In this document: positions 27,911 to 35,748 of the stretch, piece after piece
Position numbering within the stretch: the stretch's first letter is position 1
Layout of the letters: each line of letters opens with the position of its first letter
Assembly: GCF_013337045.2 (NCBI RefSeq)
Contig: NZ_CP118261.1
Coordinates: 248,001 to 312,000 of the forward strand
Origin: Agrobacterium vitis
Lineage (GTDB): Bacteria > Pseudomonadota > Alphaproteobacteria > Rhizobiales > Rhizobiaceae
Direction: 5' to 3'
DNA: 64,000 nucleotides
The notes under the pieces: generated by a model
Database searches by the model: none
What the model was told of the DNA's origin: nothing
What the model saw: only the letters and a program-made list of their open reading frames with translations
Program-made: the position numbers and the translations under genes

Positions 27911-27962
27911 TTTTCACATCAATATAGGGCGGTTTGAACGATATCCAGCTTTCTTCAAAACG

Positions 27963-28736
27963 TTATTTGGAAACGTCTTGACCGAAATACTTCTCAGAAA
28001 TTTTCTGATAAGTGCCATCGGCTTTGATGTCAGCCAGCGCCTTGTTGATAGCGGTCAGCAATTCGGGCTCTTGCTTGCGAATGATCACGCCGGAATAATC
28101 GGCATCGCTCTGCTCTGCGGCGATCTTTACCGGCGCATCCGGTTTGTGCTTTTTGAAATCCAGGAAGGACAGGCTGTCATTGATCGTGGCATCGGCACGA
28201 CGCGTCAGCACGAGTTGAATGGACTGATCAAACCCATCGGTACCAACCAGTTCCGCACCCGACTTTTCAGCCAGCTTTCCGAAATTGCTGCTCAGGGATT
28301 GCGCCGATTTCTTGCCCTTCAGATCAGCAAAGTCCTTGATACTGTTGTCATCACTGCGGACGATCAGAACAGCTTTCGAGGCGATATAGGGGTCCGAAAA
28401 ATCATATTTCTGTTTGCGCGTCTCGGTGATGCCAACTTGATTGATTACAGCGTCATATCGTTTTGCATCGAGACCGGCGATCAATCCGTCCCATTTTCCC
28501 TCAATGAATTCGGCTTTGACGCCGAGTTTGGCAGCGATCGCTTCTCCGATCTCCACGTCAAAACCAACCAGCTTGCCGCCCTCGTTGTGATAGGTGAAGG
28601 GCGCATACGTACCCTCGGTACCGATCTTGAAAACGCCAGCGGACTTGATCGTCGCGAGATTTTCACCAGCATGGGCGGGCATGAGCAGAACAGCCTGCAG
28701 CAACGCTACGGTGGCAATAGATTTGAGCAGTTTCAT
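27963..28736 (-). CDS. Amino-acid (cystine-like) ABC transporter substrate-binding protein
   Basis: The 257-residue periplasmic protein has a signal peptide ending LMPAHAGE, then the family 3 binding fold: GVFKIGTEGTYAPFTYHN, LVGFDVEIGEAIAAKLG, FIEGKWDGLIAGLDAKRYDAVINQVGIT. These stretches resemble FliY/TcyJ cystine-binding proteins. It is first of three genes (binding protein, permease, ATPase). Cystine as substrate is a family-based guess. Confidence 0.88.
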   Translation of the reverse strand: MKLLKSIATVALLQAVLLMPAHAGENLATIKSAGVFKIGTEGTYAPFTYHNEGGKLVGFDVEIGEAIAAKLGVKAEFIEGKWDGLIAGLDAKRYDAVINQVGITETRKQKYDFSDPYIASKAVLIVRSDDNSIKDFADLKGKKSAQSLSSNFGKLAEKSGAELVGTDGFDQSIQLVLTRRADATINDSLSFLDFKKHKPDAPVKIAAEQSDADYSGVIIRKQEPELLTAINKALADIKADGTYQKISEKYFGQDVSK

Positions 28737-28938
28737 ATCGGTGATGCGTCCTTATTAGTGATGTCAGACAATCGCAGAAATCACACCGAAAATCGGAGTA
28801 TAAAACTGCGCGGAAAATAAGCAATTGCAAATATTTTTCTCATTTTCGCGCAAATGCCATGGGATGGCGCAAGCACCCTTCAATCTTTGTTGGTAGGAAT
28901 GAGATCGTGTATGCCATGTTCCCGATGTATCGGTAGTT

Positions 28939-29165
28939 CTATGCGGATTTCCTTGGAAACTCTGCAAGGCCGCGGATGCCCCGATCGACAAGTTTGATCG
29001 CCTCGTCAAGATCATGGGGCACAATCGCCATGGTTGCCTGCCCAATGTCGAAGAGATGGTGTTGAAGGCGGCTTCTTGTCATGGCGTGGATTGCCGAAAA
29101 CTGCTCCTCTAACAGCAGCGCTTCTGGACTTGCGACAAGAGCGCGGGCAACAACAACGCGTTGTG
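28939..29165 (-). pseudogene. Remnant of an ABC transporter ATPase
   Basis: The frame includes QRVVVARALVASPEALLLEE, then QFSAIHAMTRSRLQ and HDLDEAIKLVDRGI, a decayed C-terminal half of a nitrate/taurine-type ABC ATPase. Walker B has become LLLEEQFSAIHA where LLLDEPFSALDA is expected, and the switch His region reads VPHDL. There is no Walker A. It is not functional. Confidence 0.65.
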
Positions 29166-29558
29166 CCTGTACATCGTCCCAGTTTTGCCGGAGGCCGTTG
29201 GCTTGAATTATGTGGCCATGGCTGCTGCGTCCAGCATGGGACAGTATCGTTCTTTTGCCTCGGGGCGCCGCGATGGGTCGATACAAGGGTGTCATTGGAC
29301 TGCGTTTGCGCGCTCGATCATTACTTGCTCAACAGACAGAGGCCGCGATCGGCGTCACCATCCTGAACCGAATGCTTGCCTGGGGAAGTCCGAAATCCGC
29401 TCAGCGCCAAGCCGGCGACTTCCCGCGACGCGCAATTCACTTGAACATCGCTAACCGGGCGATTAAGTTATCTCAGTTTTTTTGTAAATTCATTTTATTT
29501 AATAATAAGTTTGCTTAATTAGGTTGAAACCGCGTCATGCGTTCCCGGGAGAGGTGCA
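29166..29558. other. Intergenic region, no gene seen
   Basis: The first part is probably decayed DNA beyond the ATPase remnant. The last 100 bases are AT-rich and should carry the promoter of the dioxygenase gene at 29559. No convincing gene or RNA is visible. Confidence 0.45.
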
Positions 29559-30473
29559 ATGAATTTCACATCTGGCAGTTTGCCCGTCGCAACGCGTGAC
29601 GTTTCTCAAGCGAAAGCAGACCTTGATCAGTTCGGCTATGCGATCCTGGCCGATTTGGTGACGGGTTCTGGACTGGAGGCTCTTCGCCAGCGACTGGTCG
29701 AACAGGCGGATGCGGAATGCGCCGCCGGAGTAGCGCTTTTGCATGATGCGGATGACAAGCCACTATCGCAGGAGGTGGCACGAACAATCGATCGACACCT
29801 AGTGCCCAGGCAGATCCTGATGATGCTTTACAACAAGGGGAAGGTGTTTCGCGAAATCGCTCATAACCCCAGCCTTGTCACGTGCGTGCGGCACATGTTT
29901 GGGGGGCGGGAATTCAACCTCTCAGGGCTTGCGGCCCAGATTACCAACCATGGCAGGCCAGCCCAGAAATTGCACACCGATCAGGACCAGTTGCCGCTTG
30001 ATCCGTCGAAGGCTTACGTTGCCAACATCTTGGTGATGGTCAGCGATTTCACAGAAGCTAACGGTGCCACGCGGGTGATTCCGGGCTCGCACCTTTGGCC
30101 GCGTCCGCCTTGGTCGCGCAGCCCCAATACCGCCCCGGATTACCCCTTCCGCACCATGGACATTCCAGCCCCGCCGATGGATACAATAGCGGTAGAGGGT
30201 CAGCCAGGCAGCGCCCTTATTCTCGACGGTCGCGTATGGCACGGCGCGGGAGCGCATACCGCACCAGGGGTTACCCGATATGCTTTGGCGTCATCCTATG
30301 TACTGCCCTTTATCAGGCAATACGAGAATTTTCCGGCTAATATTCTGCCCGAAATATTCGAGGCCTTGTCCAGCGATGAGCGACATCTCCTAGGGTATGC
30401 GGGATATAAGGGATCTCTGGGCTATGTCGAGCCAAAGGCTTCCCGGATCGGTGAGAGCGCATCAGCCGGCTAA
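29559..30473 (+). CDS. Phytanoyl-CoA dioxygenase-family Fe(II)/2-oxoglutarate enzyme
   Basis: The 304-residue protein starts at ATG 29559 behind GAGAGGTG. It has the PhyH pattern: HxD in QKLHTDQDQLP (about residue 139), GATRVIPGSHLWPR, and the distal His in VWHGAGAHT followed by the cosubstrate Arg in TRYALASS. Such enzymes hydroxylate or halogenate small molecules. Its end is 58 bases from the end of the convergent sulfotransferase gene, so it adjoins the P450/sulfotransferase peptide cluster and may add a further oxidation there, or may be unrelated. Confidence 0.85.
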   Translation: MNFTSGSLPVATRDVSQAKADLDQFGYAILADLVTGSGLEALRQRLVEQADAECAAGVALLHDADDKPLSQEVARTIDRHLVPRQILMMLYNKGKVFREIAHNPSLVTCVRHMFGGREFNLSGLAAQITNHGRPAQKLHTDQDQLPLDPSKAYVANILVMVSDFTEANGATRVIPGSHLWPRPPWSRSPNTAPDYPFRTMDIPAPPMDTIAVEGQPGSALILDGRVWHGAGAHTAPGVTRYALASSYVLPFIRQYENFPANILPEIFEALSSDERHLLGYAGYKGSLGYVEPKASRIGESASAG

Positions 30474-30531
30474 AGCGCGTCCACTAACCGCTTCGGGCGG
30501 TCTTGAATGCGTAAATTCAAAAACCAAGATC

Positions 30532-31455
30532 TTAGCTCGTTTTGCCTAGGCCCGCATATCCGGACATCATCCATTTGGCGCAATCGACGCCAAGTTCTGC
30601 CATGGCATGCTGTTCAAACCTTGCGCTAGCCTCCGTCGTCAGCGTATCGATCCATCGCCCGTTTTGCCCCTTATTGAAGAACAACTTGCCATCGTCTTTC
30701 CACAGGCCTGCTCCATGAGGAACATAGCGACGGGCATTGTTCCTCATATGTCCGAGGCTACAGTTGTGCAAAATGCGCGGTAGCCGATCAAGCGACAATG
30801 GGACCTCTAAAAAGGCAGCGATCCTAAGGATTTGTTCGCCCATATCCGTGATGAGGTCGGCATAGTGCACAAACAGGACATTCGGGAGAATCCGCGCCAA
30901 CCACCAGGATCGTAGATTTTCCCAGAACGGCCAGAACGGAAAACCATCTTTATCGAGCCAGGCATCGAAAAAATCGGTGATTGACGACTGCGGCGGTGTC
31001 GCCACCCGCAGCCGCCCAGAACGCCCCGCTTCCTTGTCTAGCAGCAGTTGCGCATCTTGGCGGGCCGCATTTTGGTGATCGAAAAGGCTCCAGACGATAT
31101 CTCGGCCATCTCGCCCGACGTAGATATATTTCGCCTTCTCCGAAAGGATCAGCGCATCCATGGGCAAATGTGTTTTTAGAAACCGCCGATGGGTTTGCGC
31201 CTCGATCAGGCCCAGTTTAACCTGTTTGTCGGGATAAACTGAATCAATCCAAGGCGAAATAGTTGCCACGTCCACATCGTTATCCTGATCAAAAATGAGT
31301 TGCGCAATAATCTGTTGAACCAGTGTCGTTCCTGCTTTGGCATAGCTTGCGACAACGATATCTCCATCACGATATTTTATGTCGTTCCAGATGCTGGCAT
31401 CAAAATAGCGGTTGGCAAAATCCCGCTTCTTCAAAGGGTGATCGTTCGCATCCAT
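30532..31455 (-). CDS. Sulfotransferase domain protein (PAPS-dependent)
   Basis: The 307-residue protein starts at ATG 31455 behind GGAGG; an in-frame GTG at 31473 is possible. It has the cytosolic sulfotransferase signature: 5'-phosphosulfate loop ASYAKAGTTLVQQII (about residues 36-50), catalytic-His region FLKTHLPMD, and the 3'-phosphate site YIYVGRDGRDIVWSLFDH. The enzyme moves sulfate from PAPS to a hydroxyl group, often a phenol. It is the last gene of the peptide-P450-methyltransferase cluster, so a tyrosine phenol of the peptide is a reasonable but unproven acceptor. Confidence 0.85.
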   Translation of the reverse strand: MDANDHPLKKRDFANRYFDASIWNDIKYRDGDIVVASYAKAGTTLVQQIIAQLIFDQDNDVDVATISPWIDSVYPDKQVKLGLIEAQTHRRFLKTHLPMDALILSEKAKYIYVGRDGRDIVWSLFDHQNAARQDAQLLLDKEAGRSGRLRVATPPQSSITDFFDAWLDKDGFPFWPFWENLRSWWLARILPNVLFVHYADLITDMGEQILRIAAFLEVPLSLDRLPRILHNCSLGHMRNNARRYVPHGAGLWKDDGKLFFNKGQNGRWIDTLTTEASARFEQHAMAELGVDCAKWMMSGYAGLGKTS

Positions 31456-31476
31456 GACGTCCTCCGAAACCACGTC

Positions 31477-32172
31477 TTAACGAAATGTCGTTTGATGTAA
31501 GCCGTCCAGGTAATCGCGCGTATTGTCTTCAAGCTCTTCTGGCTTTTGTTCAGGCATCGACCGCCTCTGGAACAGGTTCCAGCGGGATTTCTTAGGCCGC
31601 GCATGGAGCCAAGGATAAGCCACCTCAGGGCATGCAACGCCCAGAAACGCGCAAAGCGGATCCCATCCCTCACCTGCGTCCAACACGAGCAAGCGATCGG
31701 CGGGAACTTCATCGATAACGGACTGATTCCACCGACGGAAATAGTTGGTCATGAACGTCCGGTCGCTTATATTGTCGCCGAAATCCCTGCGCAAAAAGTC
31801 GCTGAGGGCAAGGCCATCGTTGCCCAATAACATCCCTTTCCGTTTGGCTGGAAAGATTGTTTCACTGACGGATTCGAACCAGCCATCCGGGTCTCGCCTG
31901 GTCAGAATGACTTTCGCCTGCGGATAATGCTCCATCAATTCGCGCCAGAACAGGCAACTTGGGTAATCGACAGTTGCACGATATCCTTCGAAGATACGGT
32001 CCCAATCGGCCGTTCCACCGATAGCGTCGTTCCAAAGTGGCAGGGAGGTCCGAACCGTCGCGGCGATTTCCATGGCGTGATAGCAGGGCGCTATCCCCAA
32101 ATGCTCTAGAGCGAGCTTGAGGGATAAAGTCCCTGTTCGACCTAATCCGGCACCAATAACACAAAGGCTCAT
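31477..32172 (-). CDS. Sulfotransferase-family P-loop protein
   Basis: The 231-residue protein starts behind GAGGGAA. It has an N-terminal PAPS-binding loop, GAGLGRTGTLSLKLALEHLG (about 7-26), the strand KVILTRRDPDGWFESV and a C-terminal Lys/Arg-rich tail, as in the sulfotransferase group that opens with GxGRTGTxSL. It is distinct from the neighbouring classical sulfotransferase. Two sulfotransferases in one short operon suggest two sulfated positions, or one catalytic and one divergent partner. Confidence 0.8.
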   Translation of the reverse strand: MSLCVIGAGLGRTGTLSLKLALEHLGIAPCYHAMEIAATVRTSLPLWNDAIGGTADWDRIFEGYRATVDYPSCLFWRELMEHYPQAKVILTRRDPDGWFESVSETIFPAKRKGMLLGNDGLALSDFLRRDFGDNISDRTFMTNYFRRWNQSVIDEVPADRLLVLDAGEGWDPLCAFLGVACPEVAYPWLHARPKKSRWNLFQRRSMPEQKPEELEDNTRDYLDGLHQTTFR

Positions 32173-32212
32173 AACATTTCCCTCATTCTATCAATGGTGC
32201 CATCTATGCCAG

Positions 32213-32962
32213 TCAGAATCTGCGGTATTCTGAAATCGCTGTTCGGCTGGCGGAAACGAACGACTCGCGCTGCCAATTGCTCCACCGAGCATGAAGAAAG
32301 AGGCCGGCAGACCGCGCGAGCAAGTCCAGTTCATTCGGCCAGACGCATCGGATCTTGTGTCGGAAGACCTTGGGATGTGTACCGATGACCATGATGCGCT
32401 GCTCAAGCACTTGAGAGATCGGATCGCCCTTCACCCCCATGAGCATGACGGACGCCATCCCGTCCTCGTCCGATGGCAGGTCCCCCATGCGGTTGAGCCG
32501 GAAGTCGCTGCTGAAAATCGCTTCGTTTGGAATGATCGTTTGGACAACCAGCGAACCGCCCTCTGCGAGATGTTTTTCTGCATTGGCGAAGAAGCGCAGC
32601 TGCTCCTCTTGGGTGAGGAGATAGTCGAACGACGCCACACAATAAATGAGGCCGAATTCTCCCTCTATGGGCACATCCGCCATATCGCCTAGAACCAGGG
32701 ACAGTTTTTCTGCTCCCGGCTTTCGCTTTAGCCGTTCGAGCATCGCTTCGGAAAGGTCAATGCCGGAGACGTCAAGGCCGCGCTGAGACAGTGGCAAGGC
32801 GATCCGTCCTGTCCCAACGCCAAGTTCAAGCGCAGGGCGGCCATCGGCGATGTCCGCGAGAACATTTACGCAGGGAGTCATGACACTTTCGGGCCAGGAT
32901 TCCTGCCAGCTATCGTAAAACTCTGCATAGCTGTCATAGTTGTTAAACGAGCTTGCCGTCAT
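32213..32962 (-). CDS. Class I SAM-dependent methyltransferase
   Basis: The 249-residue protein has SAM motif I ALELGVGTGRIALPL (about 44-58), motif II LSGIDLSEAMLERL-like sequence and LVLGDMADVPI. Its start overlaps the P450 stop (ATGA), so the two are translationally coupled. In cittilin biosynthesis a methyltransferase encoded next to the P450 O-methylates a tyrosine; the same role is inferred here. The motifs do not distinguish O- from N-methylation. Confidence 0.85.
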   Translation of the reverse strand: MTASSFNNYDSYAEFYDSWQESWPESVMTPCVNVLADIADGRPALELGVGTGRIALPLSQRGLDVSGIDLSEAMLERLKRKPGAEKLSLVLGDMADVPIEGEFGLIYCVASFDYLLTQEEQLRFFANAEKHLAEGGSLVVQTIIPNEAIFSSDFRLNRMGDLPSDEDGMASVMLMGVKGDPISQVLEQRIMVIGTHPKVFRHKIRCVWPNELDLLARSAGLFLHARWSNWQRESFVSASRTAISEYRRF

Positions 32963-34365
32963 ATGAAGGTCCTATCTAGTCCGGCTTCCGAGGCACGGGG
33001 CGTTAAAGTCAGTGTGACACCCAAAGGGCGCAAGACGAGTGCTGGATAGGGTCGCACTTTGGTATGTGGCATCCGTTTCAAGGTGAAGCGCCTCAAAATA
33101 CAGACCAATATGGCTGTCATATGGATCATGCTGAAATGCTCGCCGATGCAGCGCCGGCTGCCCCCGCCAAAGGGGAAAAAGGCGTAGCGCGGTAAGCGTT
33201 CTTCCAGCGTGCCGTCCAGCCAACGGTCCGGCCGATAGTGCTCGGGCAAGTCGAAATAGCGGGCACTGCGGTGATTGACCCAGGGACTGATCATCAAGGC
33301 GCTACCCTTTGGGAGAAGGAAGTCGCCGAGCACCGTATCCTCAAAGACAGTCCGCCCGGTTAGCCAGGCCGGTGGGAACAGTCGCAGGGCCTCCTTGAGC
33401 GCAGCCCTTGTCTCGCGCAATCCGTTCTCGTTCAATCCGTCAAGGCTGATCGGGCCGTCGCCGTTCGTAGCCCAATCACTGCCCGTCAATGCCAACGCAT
33501 CTATTTCTGCGGTCACACGTCGCAGAACGTCCGGGTGCGCTGTCAACAGGTGCAAGGTCCAGGCAAGTCCGGCAGACATCGGCTCCAGCCCGGAGAGGAT
33601 CATGGTGCAAAACTCGTCGCGCAGCCAGTTGTCATCCTCATCAGACGCCTTATCGAAGGATCGTTCGAACCCATCGTGCCATGCGACGCTCTTGTCGCTG
33701 CCTTGGCGCGGCTGCCGCGCACGGGCAAGGGCAGCGCCAGCCAGTTCCTTCGCAGCATCTCGGGCGCAGGCAAGTCGTGCCTCCGTCCTGTCGAATGGGC
33801 CGAGTGGAAAGCGTATACCGTCGCGCGTCTTCGCTATGATCAAATCTGATAGGATCACGAACGCGGACTGCTCATTCTCGCCAAGCGTGGTTTTGAGAAA
33901 AAATTGACAGCCGATGTCAAAACACAGCCGCTGCAGGGATTTTCTGATGTCGGAATATGGAGGCTCGATCTGCCATCGATCAAGATGGCCCTGGGTAATT
34001 TCGATTGTTGCATCCACGCCCTTTGCAACGGCGTCGCGACTAAAGCCGGGTTGCAACATCTTTCGCTTGCGGCGCCAGTCTTCACCAGAGCTATTCATGA
34101 TCGAAGAAGCAAAATTGACCATGCCCCTATCTTCATCAGGAAGCGACTTTTGAAATACCTGATGCTTGTCATGAAGAACCAATTCAATCAGTTCAGGGGC
34201 AACGACAACATAGAAGCCGTCATCGATGCCGATCAAAGGACTGTCAATTTGACAGCACGAAGACAGCAATGACAGAGGATCCTTGCGGAATCTGAAGCTG
34301 TTGTTGAAAAGGCATCGCTGCCGAATATTTGGAATTTTTTGTTGATAATTCTCAACTGAGGCCAT
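32959..34365 (-). CDS. Cytochrome P450, putative peptide cross-linking enzyme
   Basis: The 468-residue P450 is taken from ATG 34365; a TTG at 34377 is also open, and neither has a strong ribosome site. The heme loop FPFGGGSRRCIGEHF has its Cys at about 406, ExxR is EALR at about 325-328, and the PERF-type region is YRPDRWLDG. The I-helix reads SGLEPMSAG: the Thr normally following the acidic residue is Pro, an alteration seen in P450s that do not perform ordinary hydroxylation. It follows a 25-codon Tyr-rich peptide gene, as P450s do in cittilin and biarylitide clusters, where they join aromatic side chains. Confidence 0.88.
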   Translation of the reverse strand: MASVENYQQKIPNIRQRCLFNNSFRFRKDPLSLLSSCCQIDSPLIGIDDGFYVVVAPELIELVLHDKHQVFQKSLPDEDRGMVNFASSIMNSSGEDWRRKRKMLQPGFSRDAVAKGVDATIEITQGHLDRWQIEPPYSDIRKSLQRLCFDIGCQFFLKTTLGENEQSAFVILSDLIIAKTRDGIRFPLGPFDRTEARLACARDAAKELAGAALARARQPRQGSDKSVAWHDGFERSFDKASDEDDNWLRDEFCTMILSGLEPMSAGLAWTLHLLTAHPDVLRRVTAEIDALALTGSDWATNGDGPISLDGLNENGLRETRAALKEALRLFPPAWLTGRTVFEDTVLGDFLLPKGSALMISPWVNHRSARYFDLPEHYRPDRWLDGTLEERLPRYAFFPFGGGSRRCIGEHFSMIHMTAILVCILRRFTLKRMPHTKVRPYPALVLRPLGVTLTLTPRASEAGLDRTFI

Positions 34366-34434
34366 CGGAAATAGCAACCGCCAAAACTGGAAAGCCTATA
34401 TTCACCAATATTAATTCAAACAAAGAATCGGCGT

Positions 34435-34464
34435 CCTCGGGAATTCAAAATTAAACCCCCGAGG
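34435..34464 (-). terminator. Hairpin between peptide gene and P450
   Basis: A 7-bp stem (CCTCGGG and CCCGAGG) with a 16-base AT-rich loop lies 13 bases after the peptide stop. It could reduce read-through into the P450 gene, a usual arrangement in RiPP operons. No T run of note follows. Confidence 0.4.
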
Positions 34465-34476
34465 AGCAACAGGTTA

Positions 34477-34554
34477 TCAGTATGTATAGATATAACGTGG
34501 CTTACGACGATTAAGCTTAGATGCGCCAATAAAGACGGCAAGAAATTTCTTCAT
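34477..34554 (-). CDS. Putative cittilin-like RiPP precursor peptide (25 residues, tail YIYTY)
   Basis: ATG 34554 is preceded by AAAGGAG six bases away, an excellent ribosome site. The frame begins MKKFLAVFIGASKL, continues with a basic stretch (NRRKPR) and ends YIYTY before TGA. A short Lys/hydrophobic leader, a basic junction and a C-terminal core with alternating Tyr is the layout of cittilin precursors, whose core is YIYY. The genes that follow are a P450, a methyltransferase and two sulfotransferases. Its own promoter lies at 34603-34631. It is too short for routine gene callers. The assignment rests on layout, not on database similarity. Confidence 0.75.
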   Translation of the reverse strand: MKKFLAVFIGASKLNRRKPRYIYTY

Positions 34555-34602
34555 ATCTTACTCCTTTATTATTCGTCGACGCTAACAGGGCGCCGGAAAA
34601 TA

Positions 34603-34631
34603 AAAATATCTTATATTACAAAAGAAGTCAA
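34603..34631 (-). promoter_or_regulatory. Putative sigma-70 promoter of the peptide cluster
   Basis: Read leftward: TTGACT (34631-34626), a 17-base spacer and TATTTT (34608-34603). It would give a leader of roughly 40 bases before the peptide ATG. The surrounding 200 bases are strongly AT-rich. Confidence 0.55.
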
Positions 34632-34712
34632 TTTAATTGTATTTATTTGATTCACAACTTGATATTTTATGAGAATATTCAATATATGCATAATTTAAAC
34701 AGTAATAAATAA

Positions 34713-34730
34713 TTGGAATTTTATTTCCAA
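34713..34730. repeat. Inverted repeat upstream of peptide promoter
   Basis: TTGGAA and TTCCAA are separated by six bases, about 85 bases before the -35 element. It is a candidate operator, but short repeats in AT-rich DNA arise by chance. Confidence 0.3.
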
Positions 34731-34816
34731 CTATCCTTTGAATGGGATGCTGGGAATGCCGTTAAGGGCCTTTTGCGCGGATCGCCGGAGAACTGCTATC
34801 AAGCGACGGTTTTTGG

Positions 34817-35026
34817 GGCACTGTAACGTCAACCGGACATCGATCAAATGTGGGATCTGGTTACATGACCAGATTTGCCCGGGATCCTGTTTATCGTCGC
34901 CGTCGATTTCCAGCCGAAGTGATTTCCTATGCCGTTTGGCTGTACCTCCGGTTTCCGCTCAGCCTGCGTATGGTCGAGGATCTGCTGGCGGCGCTCGGCA
35001 TCATCGTCTCTCATCAAACCGTAAGG
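34817..35026 (+). pseudogene. 5' fragment of an IS6-family element
   Basis: The left end, GGCACTGTAACGTCAA, is followed by a transposase start at ATG 34865 (MTRFARDPVYRRRRFPAEV, then SYAVWLYLRFPLSLRMVEDL and IIVSHQTVR). Similarity to IS6 transposases stops at about 35026, where it runs into sequence at the 3' end of the ROK kinase gene. More than two thirds of the element is missing. Confidence 0.8.
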
Positions 35027-35055
35027 CCGCGCTGCCGTCAGAAGTCAAAGGCCAG

Positions 35056-35736
35056 TCAAGTCTGGAACCGGGAATCCAGCCACACAGCAAATCCGCCCTT
35101 GAATGCATTGGCGTTATCGCCGTGACGGGCATTGGTCGGCAGTGTTTTCAACCTGGTGACATTGCCGCCGCCGATGACAACATAGTCCGGCTCCAGTGCC
35201 GCGCTGAGTTGCTCTACAGCCCTCAACACATGTTTCTCCCATTTACTATGCCCGCGTTCTTCCAGGCTGGCCTGACCGAGGTAGTCCTCATAGCTGCGGC
35301 CTTTGCGATAGGGAAGATGCGCTAGTTCCATGGGTTGGGTGACATAGTTGACGATCATGGCCGCTCCCAGCCCGGTGCCAAGGCCGAGAAACAGCATACG
35401 TCCGCCTTCATAGCTTCCCATAGCCTGCATCAGGGCATCGTTGACAATACGTACGGGCTTGCCGAACCGCTTTGCAAAATCGAAGCCTGTCCATCCAGCA
35501 GCTAAGTTATGCGGCTCCGCCAAAATACGATTATGAACAACCGGACCAGGATAACCAATGGCGATAACGTCATAATCCATGCCTGACGCAAGTGTCTCGA
35601 CTGCGTCGGCCATTGCGACAGCATCCATTTCAGGACCCGAGACAGCCTTTCTTTCCACGCCGTCAGCGCTGTTCATGATTTTCACATGCGACCCGCCGAC
35701 ATCGACGGCAAGCACGATCTGTGGCTTTTCATCCAT
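35056..35736 (-). CDS. ROK-family glucokinase, polyphosphate-glucokinase-like
   Basis: The 226-residue kinase starts behind AAAGGAAG. It has the phosphate-binding start VLAVDVGGSHVKIMNS, the loop LFLGLGTGLGAAMIV and GDNANAFKGGF near the end. It would phosphorylate glucose, perhaps with polyphosphate, feeding the dehydrogenase encoded just upstream. The last eight to ten residues (VWLDSRFQT) look unlike the usual GGFRMW ending, and an IS6-type fragment begins about 30 bases beyond, so the 3' end may have been rewritten by that element. Confidence 0.78.
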   Translation of the reverse strand: MDEKPQIVLAVDVGGSHVKIMNSADGVERKAVSGPEMDAVAMADAVETLASGMDYDVIAIGYPGPVVHNRILAEPHNLAAGWTGFDFAKRFGKPVRIVNDALMQAMGSYEGGRMLFLGLGTGLGAAMIVNYVTQPMELAHLPYRKGRSYEDYLGQASLEERGHSKWEKHVLRAVEQLSAALEPDYVVIGGGNVTRLKTLPTNARHGDNANAFKGGFAVWLDSRFQT

Positions 35737-35748
35737 AGATGTCTTCCT

